From VRUE01 sp963819755 (lineage in GTDB: Bacteria > Actinomycetota > Thermoleophilia > Solirubrobacterales > 70-9), in the NCBI GenBank assembly GCA_963819755.1, contig CAWFXB010000002.1, forward strand, positions 992,001-1,056,000: a stretch of DNA of 64,000 nucleotides, read 5' to 3'. This document shows, piece after piece, positions 18,953-26,883 of the stretch. The translations under genes were made by a program, and so were the position numbers. The notes under the pieces were generated by a model, which worked only from the letters and a program-made list of their open reading frames with translations, had not been told where the DNA came from and did no database searches. Numbering within the stretch: position 1 is the stretch's first letter; the number at the start of each line of letters is the position of its first letter.

Positions 18953-19768
18953 TTAAGGGCATCGTCGCAGCTTTCGCAACACGCTCGCCGCCAGGACAAC
19001 TCGGTAAGCCGCATACGGCCACAGCGCCCGGTCCCGCTCGACCAGGCCGATCAGGCGCTGGGAGGCGAGGGTGGAGGCGAAGGAGGCGGCGACCCCGATC
19101 GCCATCGAGCGGCGCAGCGAGGGAGAGGCGCCCCGCCGTCGCAGCCGCTCGCCCTTGAGGATGGTGGCGCCGACGATGATCGGCAGGGCGATCGTGCGCG
19201 AGAGCAGGTTCGCCTGGTCGCGCGAGAAGCACCGCCAGCGCGCCGCCGCCAGGGTGACGCCATTACGCGAGACGCCAGGGGCAAGCGCGGCGGCCTGGGC
19301 GATGCCGAGGACCAGTCCATCGGCCGGAGTCGCATCGCCGCGCCCCCGTAGCTGCGGCCGTGCATCGGCGATCAGCATCGCCGCCGCGCCGGCCAGCAGT
19401 CCGAGCGCGGTTGCCTTTGGGCCACCCAGCCGCTGCTCGATCGGCCGCTCCAAGGTGTAGCCGACGATCGCGGCAGGGAGGAAGGAGAGGCCGAGGACGA
19501 GGGCGCGCTGCGTATCGAAGGCGCGCAGCTCCTCGAGGATCGTCTGCCGCTGGCCGATCAGAAGCGCCACCGCGGCGCCGCCATGCAGCGCCACCTCGAA
19601 GCTCTTGCGCACCTCCGGGTCGATCCGCTCCCAGTCCCACCCGGCCAGCCAGGGAACGAGGACGATGTGGGCCGAGGAGGAGACCGGCAGCAGCTCCGCC
19701 GGGCCCTGGACGATCCCCAGCGCCAGTGCGCGGGCGGCTGGGATCCTGCCGTCGGCCGCCTCGCTCAA
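18953..19768 (-). CDS. uppP: Undecaprenyl-diphosphatase (BacA/UppP family)
   Basis: 271-aa polytopic membrane enzyme that recycles undecaprenyl diphosphate to the monophosphate carrier used for peptidoglycan and surface polysaccharide. Signatures: GIVQGPAELLPVSSSAHIVL (family E-x-x-P-x-S-S-S-A-H) and LAPGVSRNGVTLAAARWRCFSRDQA (PGxSR-x-G). It starts at TTG 19768, overlapping the dedA stop (TTGA), immediately before LSEAADGRIPAARALALG. The open frame continues upstream on this strand but is only an out-of-frame reading of dedA. Its location beside the polysaccharide locus, which uses the same lipid carrier, makes sense. Confidence 0.93.
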   Translation of the reverse strand: MSEAADGRIPAARALALGIVQGPAELLPVSSSAHIVLVPWLAGWDWERIDPEVRKSFEVALHGGAAVALLIGQRQTILEELRAFDTQRALVLGLSFLPAAIVGYTLERPIEQRLGGPKATALGLLAGAAAMLIADARPQLRGRGDATPADGLVLGIAQAAALAPGVSRNGVTLAAARWRCFSRDQANLLSRTIALPIIVGATILKGERLRRRGASPSLRRSMAIGVAASFASTLASQRLIGLVERDRALWPYAAYRVVLAASVLRKLRRCP

Positions 19769-20439
19769 ACGCCCCCGCCGGTGCGGGCGGGCTCGACGAT
19801 GGGATCGCCGGCGTCGCCCGACCCGCCGCCTCGGCGGCGCCTGACGATCGCGTAGACGATCAAGCCGGCGATCACGGCAACGACCAGGTAGTCGAGGATC
19901 TGCAGGTGATGGCGCCACTGTTCCCAGTTGTCGCCGACCGCCCGCCCGATCAGCCCGAAGCCGAGCACCCAGGGCAGCGAGCCGAGCGCGGTCAGCCAGG
20001 TGAAGCGCCAGAACGGCATCTTGGCCAGGCCCGCCGGCAGCGAGATGAAGGCCCGCACCAGCGGTAGTAGGCGGGCGAGGAAGACGGTCGCGTCCCCGTG
20101 GCGTTTGAACCAGCCGTCGACCCAGGCCAGCCGCGAGGGGCTGAGGTGGATCAGGCGGTTTTTCTCCAGCAGATCGATGCGGCCGTAGTAGCCGACCGCG
20201 TAGGTCAGCCAGGAGCCGGCCATGTTCCCGGCCAGCCCGGCGAGCACGATTCCGAGCAGCGTCTGGTCGCCGCTGGAGACGTTGAAGCCGGCGAACAGCA
20301 TCACCGCCTCGCTCGGGATCGGGATGCAGGCGCTCCCCGCCGCCATCAACAGGAAGACGCCGCCAAGCCCCATGGCGTCGATTACGTTGACGCAGAAGTC
20401 GACGACGGGGCCCGAGATGTCGGCAAAGGGGATCAGCAT
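19765..20439 (-). CDS. DedA-family membrane protein
   Basis: About 224 aa, four to six membrane helices. The DedA superfamily includes undecaprenyl-phosphate and phosphatidylethanolamine flippases. Motifs: GSACIPIPSEAVMLFAG (family E-x-x-x-P-x-P-G/S-E), GNMAGSWLTYAVGYYGR, and FLARLLPLVRAFISLPAGLAKM (F-x-x-R-x-x-P-x-x-R). The C-terminal tail is basic (VRRRRGGG) then acidic. Coupled to uppP by a 4-bp overlap, suggesting joint handling of undecaprenyl phosphate (dephosphorylation plus flipping; inference). Start ATG 20439 is chosen; an in-frame GTG at 20478 would add 13 residues. Neither has a good Shine-Dalgarno. Divergent from the dehydratase gene at 20498. Confidence 0.9.
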   Translation of the reverse strand: MLIPFADISGPVVDFCVNVIDAMGLGGVFLLMAAGSACIPIPSEAVMLFAGFNVSSGDQTLLGIVLAGLAGNMAGSWLTYAVGYYGRIDLLEKNRLIHLSPSRLAWVDGWFKRHGDATVFLARLLPLVRAFISLPAGLAKMPFWRFTWLTALGSLPWVLGFGLIGRAVGDNWEQWRHHLQILDYLVVAVIAGLIVYAIVRRRRGGGSGDAGDPIVEPARTGGGV

Positions 20440-20497
20440 GCGCGAAGCGGGGATTGTAGGGAGCGTGTCCCACACCAACTAAACTCGCCTGGTCGTC

Positions 20498-22375
20498 ATG
20501 CGCCGCTTGAACCACCCCGTCTACCGCACTCGGCTGCTCCAGGCTGCGGCCGATGCGGCTCTCGTCGCGCTCGCCTACTACCTGGCGTTCCGCCTGCGCT
20601 TCCTCGATCGAAACGACCTTCCGCACCGCTACTGGGTCCTCTTCGCCCAGTCAGTCGGCTTCGTCGCCCTGATCGAGGTGACCGTCTTCGCCGCCTTCGG
20701 GCTCTACCAGAAGTGGTGGCGCTACGTCAGCGGTCGCGACTTCCTCACGATCGGCCGCGCCGTCGCCGCGGGCAGCGCGATCATCGTCGTCCTCTTCACG
20801 GTATTGAAGCCCTTCGAACACGACCTGCCCCGCTCGGTCGCGGTGATGGACTTCCTGCTCACGCTGTTCCTGGTCGCCGGCGCCCGCCTCGCGGTGCGGC
20901 TGATCGTCGAGCGGCCGACCCACGGCCACCGCCTGCCCAAGCACGAGGTGCTGGTGGTCGGCGCCGGCTCGGGCGGCCAGATGGTCGTCCGCGAGATGCA
21001 CCTCAACCCGAACCTGGGCGCGACCGCGATCGGCTTCGTCGACGACGACGCGCGCAAACAGGGAATGCGAATGCTCGGCCTCAAGGTGCTGGGGACGACC
21101 GCGCAGATCGAGACGATCCTCGATGAGACCGAGCCCGACGAGGTGGTGATCGCGATCCCCTCGGCCCCCGGCACGCTGCGGGCCAAGGTCGTCGCCGCCT
21201 GTCGCGAGCGCGAGGTCCGCGTCCGCACCCTGCCGACCGTGTTCGAGCTGCTGCGCGGTGGCGTCCAGCTCAGCAAGCAGCTGCGCGAGGTCCAGGTCGA
21301 GGACGTGCTCGGTCGCGACCCGATTATCGTCGAGCTGGATCGGGTGGGCGCCTACCTGCGCGACCGCATCGTCCTCGTCACCGGCGCCGGCGGGTCGATC
21401 GGCTCCGAGCTCTGCCGCCAGATCGCCCGGGTCGGCCCGAGGCTGCTGGTGATGCTCGACCACGCCGAGGACAACCTCTTCGAGATCGAGCGCGAGATGG
21501 TCGACGAGCGCCACTTCTCGAATGTCGAGTCGGTGCTCGCCGACTGCAGGGAGCCGCACCGGATGCTGGAGACGATGCAGCGCTTCAAGCCGAGTGTCGT
21601 CTTCCACGCCGCCGCCTACAAGCACGTGCCGCTGATGGAGGCCAACCCGTTGGAGGCGGTGCGCAACAACGCGATCGCGACGCGGATCACCGCCGAGACG
21701 GCTGCCGCCTCAGAAGTCGAGCGCTTCGTCCTCATCTCCACCGACAAGGCGGTCAATCCGCAGACGGTGATGGGCGCTTCAAAGGCGATGGCCGAGTGGA
21801 TCGTCGAGGCCGCCGGCGACAAGCACCCCGGCACCCGCTTCGCCAGCGTCCGCTTCGGCAACGTGCTCGCCTCCTCGGGCAGCGTCGTGCCGATCTTCCG
21901 CGGCCAGATCGAGCGCGGCGGACCGGTCACCGTCACCCACCGGGAGATGACGCGCTTCTTCATGACGATCCCCGAGGCGGTGCAGCTGGTGATCCGCGCC
22001 GGCGACATCGGCGCCGGCCGGGGCGAGGTCTTCGTCCTCGACATGGGCGAGCCGGTGAAGATCGTCGATCTCGCCAACAACATGATCCGCCTGGCCGGCT
22101 ATGAGCCCGGGGCCGAGATCGCGATCGAGTTCACCCAGCCGCGGCCCGGCGAGAAGCTGCACGAGGAGCTCTTCGGCCAGGGCGAGGAGCTGCGCCCGAC
22201 GGCGGCAAAGAGGATCCATCGAGCGGTCCGCATCGCACCGCTCGACACGGACTGGGTCGAGTCCACCCTGAACTCGCTGGAGCACCTGGTCATGGCCGGC
22301 GACGAGGCCAATCTCGCCGAGCGCGTGGTCGAGCTGATCACCGCACAGGGCGGCGATGCGGCGGCAGTCGGCTGA
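20498..22375 (+). CDS. Membrane NDP-sugar 4,6-dehydratase (CapD/WbpM/PglF type)
   Basis: 625 aa. Four N-terminal membrane helices (about 10-130) are followed by two Rossmann folds: the first near 148 (VLVVGAGSGGQM), the second catalytic one near 288 (IVLVTGAGGSIGSELCRQI). Catalytic-region motifs are AAAYKHVPLMEANP, STDKAVNPQTVMGASKAMAE (the lysine pair of WbpM-type enzymes), VRFGNVLASSGSVVPIF and PRPGEKLHEELF. Typically makes UDP-4-keto-6-deoxy-GlcNAc for capsule or glycan precursors. ATG 20498 opens the polysaccharide locus on the plus strand. Full length for the family. Confidence 0.93.
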   Translation: MRRLNHPVYRTRLLQAAADAALVALAYYLAFRLRFLDRNDLPHRYWVLFAQSVGFVALIEVTVFAAFGLYQKWWRYVSGRDFLTIGRAVAAGSAIIVVLFTVLKPFEHDLPRSVAVMDFLLTLFLVAGARLAVRLIVERPTHGHRLPKHEVLVVGAGSGGQMVVREMHLNPNLGATAIGFVDDDARKQGMRMLGLKVLGTTAQIETILDETEPDEVVIAIPSAPGTLRAKVVAACREREVRVRTLPTVFELLRGGVQLSKQLREVQVEDVLGRDPIIVELDRVGAYLRDRIVLVTGAGGSIGSELCRQIARVGPRLLVMLDHAEDNLFEIEREMVDERHFSNVESVLADCREPHRMLETMQRFKPSVVFHAAAYKHVPLMEANPLEAVRNNAIATRITAETAAASEVERFVLISTDKAVNPQTVMGASKAMAEWIVEAAGDKHPGTRFASVRFGNVLASSGSVVPIFRGQIERGGPVTVTHREMTRFFMTIPEAVQLVIRAGDIGAGRGEVFVLDMGEPVKIVDLANNMIRLAGYEPGAEIAIEFTQPRPGEKLHEELFGQGEELRPTAAKRIHRAVRIAPLDTDWVESTLNSLEHLVMAGDEANLAERVVELITAQGGDAAAVG

Positions 22376-22409
22376 GAGCCGTCCTAACGGATAGCCTCTC
22401 GCAGCCAAC

Positions 22410-23207
22410 TTGCAGCTGATCAAAGAAATCGGGGCTTACGCGGGTCTCCTTGCCTTTCTCGGCCTGGCCCTGCTCGCCTTGCTCTCATTTGCGCAGGGCC
22501 GGGATATTCGCCGCCTGCGGGAGTGGGCCGGGTCGGCGCCGGAGCGCGATGCCGAGCGCAAGGACTCGACCTCGGCCGCGGCGGCAGAGCGGGCGGAGGA
22601 GATGCGCAAGCTGGAAGAGGCTCGTAACGCGGAGCGCCAAGCAGCCGATCTGCGTGAGCACCGGCGCGAGCGGCGTGAGGCCGGGTTGCCCGAACTGACG
22701 CGGAGCGAACGGCTGCGCGAGCGCTTCTCACGTGGTGAGGGCGAGGGTGGTGGCGGTGGGCTGAGGGCGCGGCTCGGCGACCCCCGCTATCTGGCCGGCC
22801 TCTTCGTCGTCCTCGTCGTGATTGGGGGTGGAGCCGCCTACGCGGTTCTGCATGACTCCGGTGAAGAAGGCGGCGGCAACGGCGGCAAGCAGGCCTCCCG
22901 CGCGCTCAAGCCGAGCGAAATCGAGGTGACGGTGCTCAACGGCACGGCGGTGGAAGGGCTGGCGGGCACCTACGGCAACATGGTCGAGCGCCGCGGCTAC
23001 CAGCTCGGCGCGGTCACCAACAGTCGTTCGAGCTTTGCCGAAAGCGTCGTCATGTTCCAGCAGGGCGAGGCGCGCGCTGCGCACCGGGTGGCCGACTCGC
23101 TGGAAATCTCGCGAGTGCAGGCGATGACCTCCGAGATCGCCTCGCTCTCGGCCGGGGCCCCCGTCGCGGTCGTCGTCGGCGAAGACAATGCCTCGACGAC
23201 GGGTTAG
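22410..23207 (+). CDS. Membrane protein with extracytoplasmic LytR_C domain
   Basis: 265 aa. N-terminal membrane segment (about 8-26, YAGLLAFLGLALLALLSF), a long charged helical stretch likely to be coiled coil (about 30-112, rich in ERAEEMRKLEEARNAERQA), a second helix near 132-150 (YLAGLFVVLVVIGGGAAYAVL), then a C-terminal LytR_C domain (about 172-258) with VTVLNGTAVEGLAG and VMFQQGEARAAHRVAD. LytR_C domains accompany cell-wall polymer attachment (LCP) systems, which suits the polysaccharide context. TTG 22410 start; the stop lies 20 bases inside the next gene. Confidence 0.82.
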   Translation: MQLIKEIGAYAGLLAFLGLALLALLSFAQGRDIRRLREWAGSAPERDAERKDSTSAAAAERAEEMRKLEEARNAERQAADLREHRRERREAGLPELTRSERLRERFSRGEGEGGGGGLRARLGDPRYLAGLFVVLVVIGGGAAYAVLHDSGEEGGGNGGKQASRALKPSEIEVTVLNGTAVEGLAGTYGNMVERRGYQLGAVTNSRSSFAESVVMFQQGEARAAHRVADSLEISRVQAMTSEIASLSAGAPVAVVVGEDNASTTG

Positions 23208-23661
23208 CACCGCCGCGGTCGTCTTCGCCCTGCTCGTCGTCGCAACGGTTGCCGCCTTCGCCTGGTCGCAGCGCCTCAAGCGCGACCCCCTCGTCCTCGA
23301 CCGGGTCACCTTCGGCACCGCCGTCAGCCGCTCGTTCACGCCGAACGGTGACTGCCGCTTCGACAAAATCCGGATCCGCTTCCGGGTGACGAAGTCCGAC
23401 CAGGCAGACGTGCAGATAGTCAAGCCGGGGGGCAAGCTGATCGTCACGCTCGCCCGCGACACCTATCTCAAGCGCTACCACTTCTTCACCTACTACTGGG
23501 ACGGCCGGGAACGTAACGACGGCATCGCCCCCCCCGGCCGTTACAAGCTGCGGGTCAAACTGCTGGGGCAGGAACGGACGCTGGTTCCCGGTGGTGTGAT
23601 GCGCCTGCATCGCTCCCCGAGCAGGCCGATGAAGGGCTGCTCGAAGGGGCGGAGGGGTTGA
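23188..23661 (+). CDS. Exported FlgD-like Ig domain protein
   Basis: 157 aa. Signal-anchor at residues 8-26 (TAAVVFALLVVATVAAFAW). The rest is one beta-sandwich with the FlgD/T9SS-like pattern: SFTPNGDCRFDKIRIRF, VTLARDTYLKRYHFF, YWDGRERNDGIAPPGRYKLRV. Such domains occur in cell-surface structural proteins. The C-terminus is basic (SRPMKGCSKGRRG). It overlaps the upstream gene by 20 bases and the ligase gene by 4 (TTGA), so it belongs to the same translationally coupled operon. Exact role in polysaccharide export unknown. Confidence 0.75.
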   Translation: MPRRRVSTAAVVFALLVVATVAAFAWSQRLKRDPLVLDRVTFGTAVSRSFTPNGDCRFDKIRIRFRVTKSDQADVQIVKPGGKLIVTLARDTYLKRYHFFTYYWDGRERNDGIAPPGRYKLRVKLLGQERTLVPGGVMRLHRSPSRPMKGCSKGRRG

Positions 23662-25271
23662 GCGCCTTCCTCGCCGCGGCCGGTGTCCTGGTCGCGGCTG
23701 GTGCAGCTGCCGCGACGATCGTGCTGCCTCCGAGCCGGTCGCGCTCGGTGGCGATGCTGCTGGCGCTCGCCCTCTTCCCGATCCTGATCCTCGGCGACCA
23801 GTGGCACTCGGCCCAGATCGTCGATCTGCGCGACAGCTCGACACGTCTCGCGGCGCTGGGGATCGCCGGTCTGTCGGCAGTCGCAATCCTCACGGCCGTC
23901 TTCGGTCGTTGGCCGATCCTGCTGCCGCTGCCGATCGTCGCCGCGCTCCCCTTCCGAGTCCCGCTGCACGCTGGCGGCGATACGGCGAACCTCTTGGTGC
24001 CGCTCTATCTCGTGATTGCCGGGGGGGTGCTCTCTGTGGTGCTGGGCGAGTGGCAGCAGCGTGGGGGGGTCGATCCGAGTGCTGGGTTTTTCGCCTTGCG
24101 GCGGCCCTCTCTCGCCGAGCCGGCGGTGCGAAAAACAGGACGCCGCGCCCGGATCGACCCCCCCACGCTGCTGCCATACGTTCTGGCCGGGGTCGTGCTC
24201 CTCTATGCGCTGCAGACGCTTTACTCCCCTGACTTTTCGAAATCGCTTCAGAACGTGTGCTTCTTCTTCGTGCCCTTCTCGCTGGTCTACGCGTTGCTGC
24301 GGGATGTGAGGTGGGACAGGAAGCTGTTGGTGCTCGTGCTGTGGGTGGTTGCCATCGAGGCGGTGGCTTTCGTGCTGGTGGGCGGCGTGGAGTACCTCAG
24401 CCGCGATCTCTTCTGGAACGACCAGGTGATCAGGTCGAATGAATTCCACACCTACTTCCGGGTCAACTCGATCTTCTGGGACCCGAACATCTACGGGCGC
24501 TACCTGGCGCTGGTGATCGTGGTGGCGATGTCCGCGCTGCTGTGGGTGAAAGAGCGTCGAACGATGGCACTGCTGACCGGGCTGGTGGCTGTGCTCTGGT
24601 TGGGCCTCGCGGTCACCTTCTCGCAGTCGAGCTTCGCCGCGCTTCTGGCGGGCCTAGCCGTTCTCGCCGCCTTGCGCTGGAGCTGGCGCTGGACGCTTGC
24701 TGCCGTCGGTGCAGGAGCCGTCTTGGCTGTCGTCATCGTCCTCTTTGCCGGAGGTGTCTCGAAGCTCAGCCCGGATCGCCTCAACTCCGACACTGGCGGT
24801 CGCGGTCACCTGGTCTCAGGAGGCACCAAGCTGTTCGAGCAGAGACCCATCTGGGGCTACGGCGCCGGCAGCTTCCCCCGCGCCTACCGCGAACACGCTG
24901 CAACCAAGAAAGTCCCAGTCTCCGTCTCCCACACCGAGCCCGTCACCGTCGCGGCCGAGCAAGGGATCATCGGCCTCCTCGCTTACGGAGCTTTAATCGT
25001 CGTGGCCCTGTGGACGATGGGCTCTGGTTTGGGGTGGGGTGTCCCCCTCCGAAAACTTGTGAGCTCACCCCGAAACGAGCCCGAAAGGCCCCCCCAGCGC
25101 GGGTTTGCGGAGGGGGACACCCCACCCCGGGCCGCCGTCCTAGCCGCCTTCGTAGCCCTCCTGGTCCACACGATGGCCTATGCCGGCTTCTACGAGGACC
25201 CGATCACCTGGGTCCTGCTCGCGGTCGGCGCTTCGCTGGCGGCGGTCCCGACGGTCCGCTCCTCGGCTTAG
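23658..25271 (+). CDS. O-antigen ligase/polymerase family (Wzy_C) membrane protein
   Basis: 537 aa, about twelve predicted helices. Joins or polymerises lipid-linked polysaccharide on the outer face of the membrane. The Wzy_C core includes the outer loop with RGHLVSGGTKLFEQRPIWGYGAGSF and VSVSHTEPVTVAAEQGIIGLLAYGAL. Two soluble loops are out of character: residues about 132-173 (EWQQRGGVDPSAGFF through ARIDPPTLLPY) and about 459-490 (GWGVPLRKLVSSPRN through GDTPPR). At DNA level each is a long inverted repeat (24051-24176; 25031-25128), so both loops look acquired. The frame is intact through both. TTG 23658 overlaps the preceding stop. Confidence 0.85.
   Translation: MSAFLAAAGVLVAAGAAAATIVLPPSRSRSVAMLLALALFPILILGDQWHSAQIVDLRDSSTRLAALGIAGLSAVAILTAVFGRWPILLPLPIVAALPFRVPLHAGGDTANLLVPLYLVIAGGVLSVVLGEWQQRGGVDPSAGFFALRRPSLAEPAVRKTGRRARIDPPTLLPYVLAGVVLLYALQTLYSPDFSKSLQNVCFFFVPFSLVYALLRDVRWDRKLLVLVLWVVAIEAVAFVLVGGVEYLSRDLFWNDQVIRSNEFHTYFRVNSIFWDPNIYGRYLALVIVVAMSALLWVKERRTMALLTGLVAVLWLGLAVTFSQSSFAALLAGLAVLAALRWSWRWTLAAVGAGAVLAVVIVLFAGGVSKLSPDRLNSDTGGRGHLVSGGTKLFEQRPIWGYGAGSFPRAYREHAATKKVPVSVSHTEPVTVAAEQGIIGLLAYGALIVVALWTMGSGLGWGVPLRKLVSSPRNEPERPPQRGFAEGDTPPRAAVLAAFVALLVHTMAYAGFYEDPITWVLLAVGASLAAVPTVRSSA
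24051..24176. repeat. Long-arm hairpin E3 inside the ligase gene
   Basis: Perfect 27-bp inverted repeat, 24051-24077 with 24150-24176, around a 72-base core. Inside the core a second 9-bp stem, GTTTTTCGC/GCGAAAAAC, stacks further. Total length is 126, a multiple of three, and the frame stays open. The encoded loop (residues about 132-173) lies between predicted helices, where an insertion is tolerable. The core shows no obvious similarity to the E1/E2 core. Confidence 0.8.
25031..25128. repeat. Long-arm hairpin E4 inside the ligase gene
   Basis: Perfect 21-bp inverted repeat, 25031-25051 (GGGGTGGGGTGTCCCCCTCC plus G) with 25108-25128, around a 56-base core that contains the palindrome GTGAGCTCAC. 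It encodes a hydrophilic loop between the last helices of the ligase. Arms are locus-specific. Length 98 is not a multiple of three, so if inserted it was accompanied by compensating change. Confidence 0.75.
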
Positions 25272-25280
25272 GCTCAACGC

Positions 25281-26840
25281 GTGTCGGGCTACCTTCGCCG
25301 CCTCGCGACGACCGGCGCCGCCTACACCGCGGCGAGCGTCTTCTCGAAGCTGATCGCGGTCGCGCTGCTGCCGCTCTACACGCGCTACCTGAACCTCGCT
25401 GATTACGGCGCCGCCGAGGTGATGTTCGCCGCCGTCGTTACGGCCAGCATCGTCGTCCGCTTCGGCACGATCGAGGCGCTGCTGCGCTTCTACTACAAGG
25501 ATGACGAGGATCCGGCACGCGTCGTCTCGACCGCCTTCGCCGCGCTGTTCTGGGTCTCCAGCGCAGCGGCTTTGATCGCGCTGCCCTTCGCCGGGTCGAT
25601 CGCGGAAGCGCTGCTCACCGAAGAAGCCGCCATGGTGGCATCGCCCGCCGAACTCGGCCGGATCGCGATCGGCGGGCTCTGGGTGCTGACCATGTTCGAG
25701 TACCTGCTCACCCTCTTCCGGCTCGAGGAGCGCGCCCGCGCCTTCTTCACGACGACGATCCTCAACGTGCTGGTGACGATCGGCCTGACCGTGATCCTCG
25801 TCGTCGGCCAGGGCGAGGGTGCCCGTGGACTGTTGCTGGGCAGCTACGCCAGTGGAGCCGCCTTTGTCCTCGGCCTGATCTTCATCCACCGGCGGCGCCT
25901 CTCGCTCTGGATCGACGGTCCGCTGCTGCGACGGATGACCCGCTTCGGCCTGCCGACGATGCCGGCGGAGCTCTCGCTCTACCTGCTCAACTTCGTCGAC
26001 CGGATCGTCATCGTCCGCTCCGCCGGGCTCGCTGAGGCGGGGCTCTACTCGCTGGCGGTCAAGTTCGCGCAGGGGGTCAACGTGCTGGTGCGCGGCTTCC
26101 AGCTCGCTTGGCCGCCGCTCGCCTACTCGATCCGTGACGACGACGAGGCCCGCCGCGCCTACGCCGCGGTCGTCACCTGGTTCGTCACCGGCTGCGCCTT
26201 CGTCGTCACCGGCATGTGGCTGTTCTCGCGCTGGATCGTCCGTGTCCTGGCCGCGCCGCAGTTCTTCGATTCCTACGAAGCGATCGGCCTGATCGCCACG
26301 GGCGTCACCCTCTACGCGCTCTACATGGTCCTGGTCGTGATCCTCGGCCGCACCGGCCGCACCGAGTTCAACTTCCCGGCGACGATTGCCGCGCTTATCG
26401 CCAACCTCGCGCTCAACCTGGCGCTGGTGCCGTCGCTCGGCATCGTCGGCGCGGGCCTCGCCCTGGTCGCCTCCTACGTCGTCGTCGTCGCGCTGATGTA
26501 CGTGTTCACCCAGCGCCTCTTCCCGGTTCCCTACCAGTGGGGACGCCTCGCGCGGGTGCTGTTCGTCTCCGCCACCCTGGTCGGCCTCGGTGAACTGCTG
26601 TTGCCGACCGAGGGCTTCGTCGGCCTCGCCGCCAGGATCGTCCTCTGGCTCGCCTACCCCGCAGTGCTCCTCTTCAGTGGCTTCTTCACGGCTGAGGAGC
26701 GCGGTTGGCTGGCCCGCCTTCGACATCCGGGCGACCTGCTCGAAAGCCTGCGGACCCTTCGCGCCGAACCGGCCGCGGTCGATGGTCAGATCCCCGAGAC
26801 CTACGAGGCCGAGCGAATGGACGACGACGCCCGCTTCTAG
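25281..26840 (+). CDS. Polysaccharide flippase (Wzx/MOP superfamily)
   Basis: 519 aa, about twelve to fourteen membrane helices. Translocates undecaprenyl-linked repeat units across the membrane for the ligase encoded upstream. The N-terminus GAAYTAASVFSKLIAVALLPLYTRYL with YGAAEVMFAAV is typical of Polysacc_synt flippases, as are the central FGLPTMPAELSLYLLNFVDR and IVGAGLALVASYVVVVALMY. The soluble C-terminal tail is acidic (about 485-519). GTG 25281 start, 9 bases after the ligase stop. Followed by a hairpin shared with the convergent glycosyltransferase gene. Confidence 0.9.
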   Translation: MSGYLRRLATTGAAYTAASVFSKLIAVALLPLYTRYLNLADYGAAEVMFAAVVTASIVVRFGTIEALLRFYYKDDEDPARVVSTAFAALFWVSSAAALIALPFAGSIAEALLTEEAAMVASPAELGRIAIGGLWVLTMFEYLLTLFRLEERARAFFTTTILNVLVTIGLTVILVVGQGEGARGLLLGSYASGAAFVLGLIFIHRRRLSLWIDGPLLRRMTRFGLPTMPAELSLYLLNFVDRIVIVRSAGLAEAGLYSLAVKFAQGVNVLVRGFQLAWPPLAYSIRDDDEARRAYAAVVTWFVTGCAFVVTGMWLFSRWIVRVLAAPQFFDSYEAIGLIATGVTLYALYMVLVVILGRTGRTEFNFPATIAALIANLALNLALVPSLGIVGAGLALVASYVVVVALMYVFTQRLFPVPYQWGRLARVLFVSATLVGLGELLLPTEGFVGLAARIVLWLAYPAVLLFSGFFTAEERGWLARLRHPGDLLESLRTLRAEPAAVDGQIPETYEAERMDDDARF

Positions 26841-26844
26841 TTGC

Positions 26845-26883
26845 GTGTGAGGTTGACCATGTATATCGATGCCAACTTCACAC
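26845..26883. terminator. Bidirectional hairpin between convergent genes
   Basis: GTGTGAGGTTG (26845-26855) pairs with CAACTTCACAC (26873-26883) with one mismatch, around a 17-base loop. It exactly fills the gap between the flippase stop and the stop of the convergent glycosyltransferase, so it probably terminates both. A second hairpin, GGCCTTC/GAAGGCC at 26896-26913, lies in the last codons of the glycosyltransferase. Confidence 0.6.

Noticed and set aside
18953..20626. 557-residue open frame covering uppP and dedA
   Set aside because: Upstream of TTG 19768 it is an out-of-frame reading of dedA; UppP similarity begins at that TTG.
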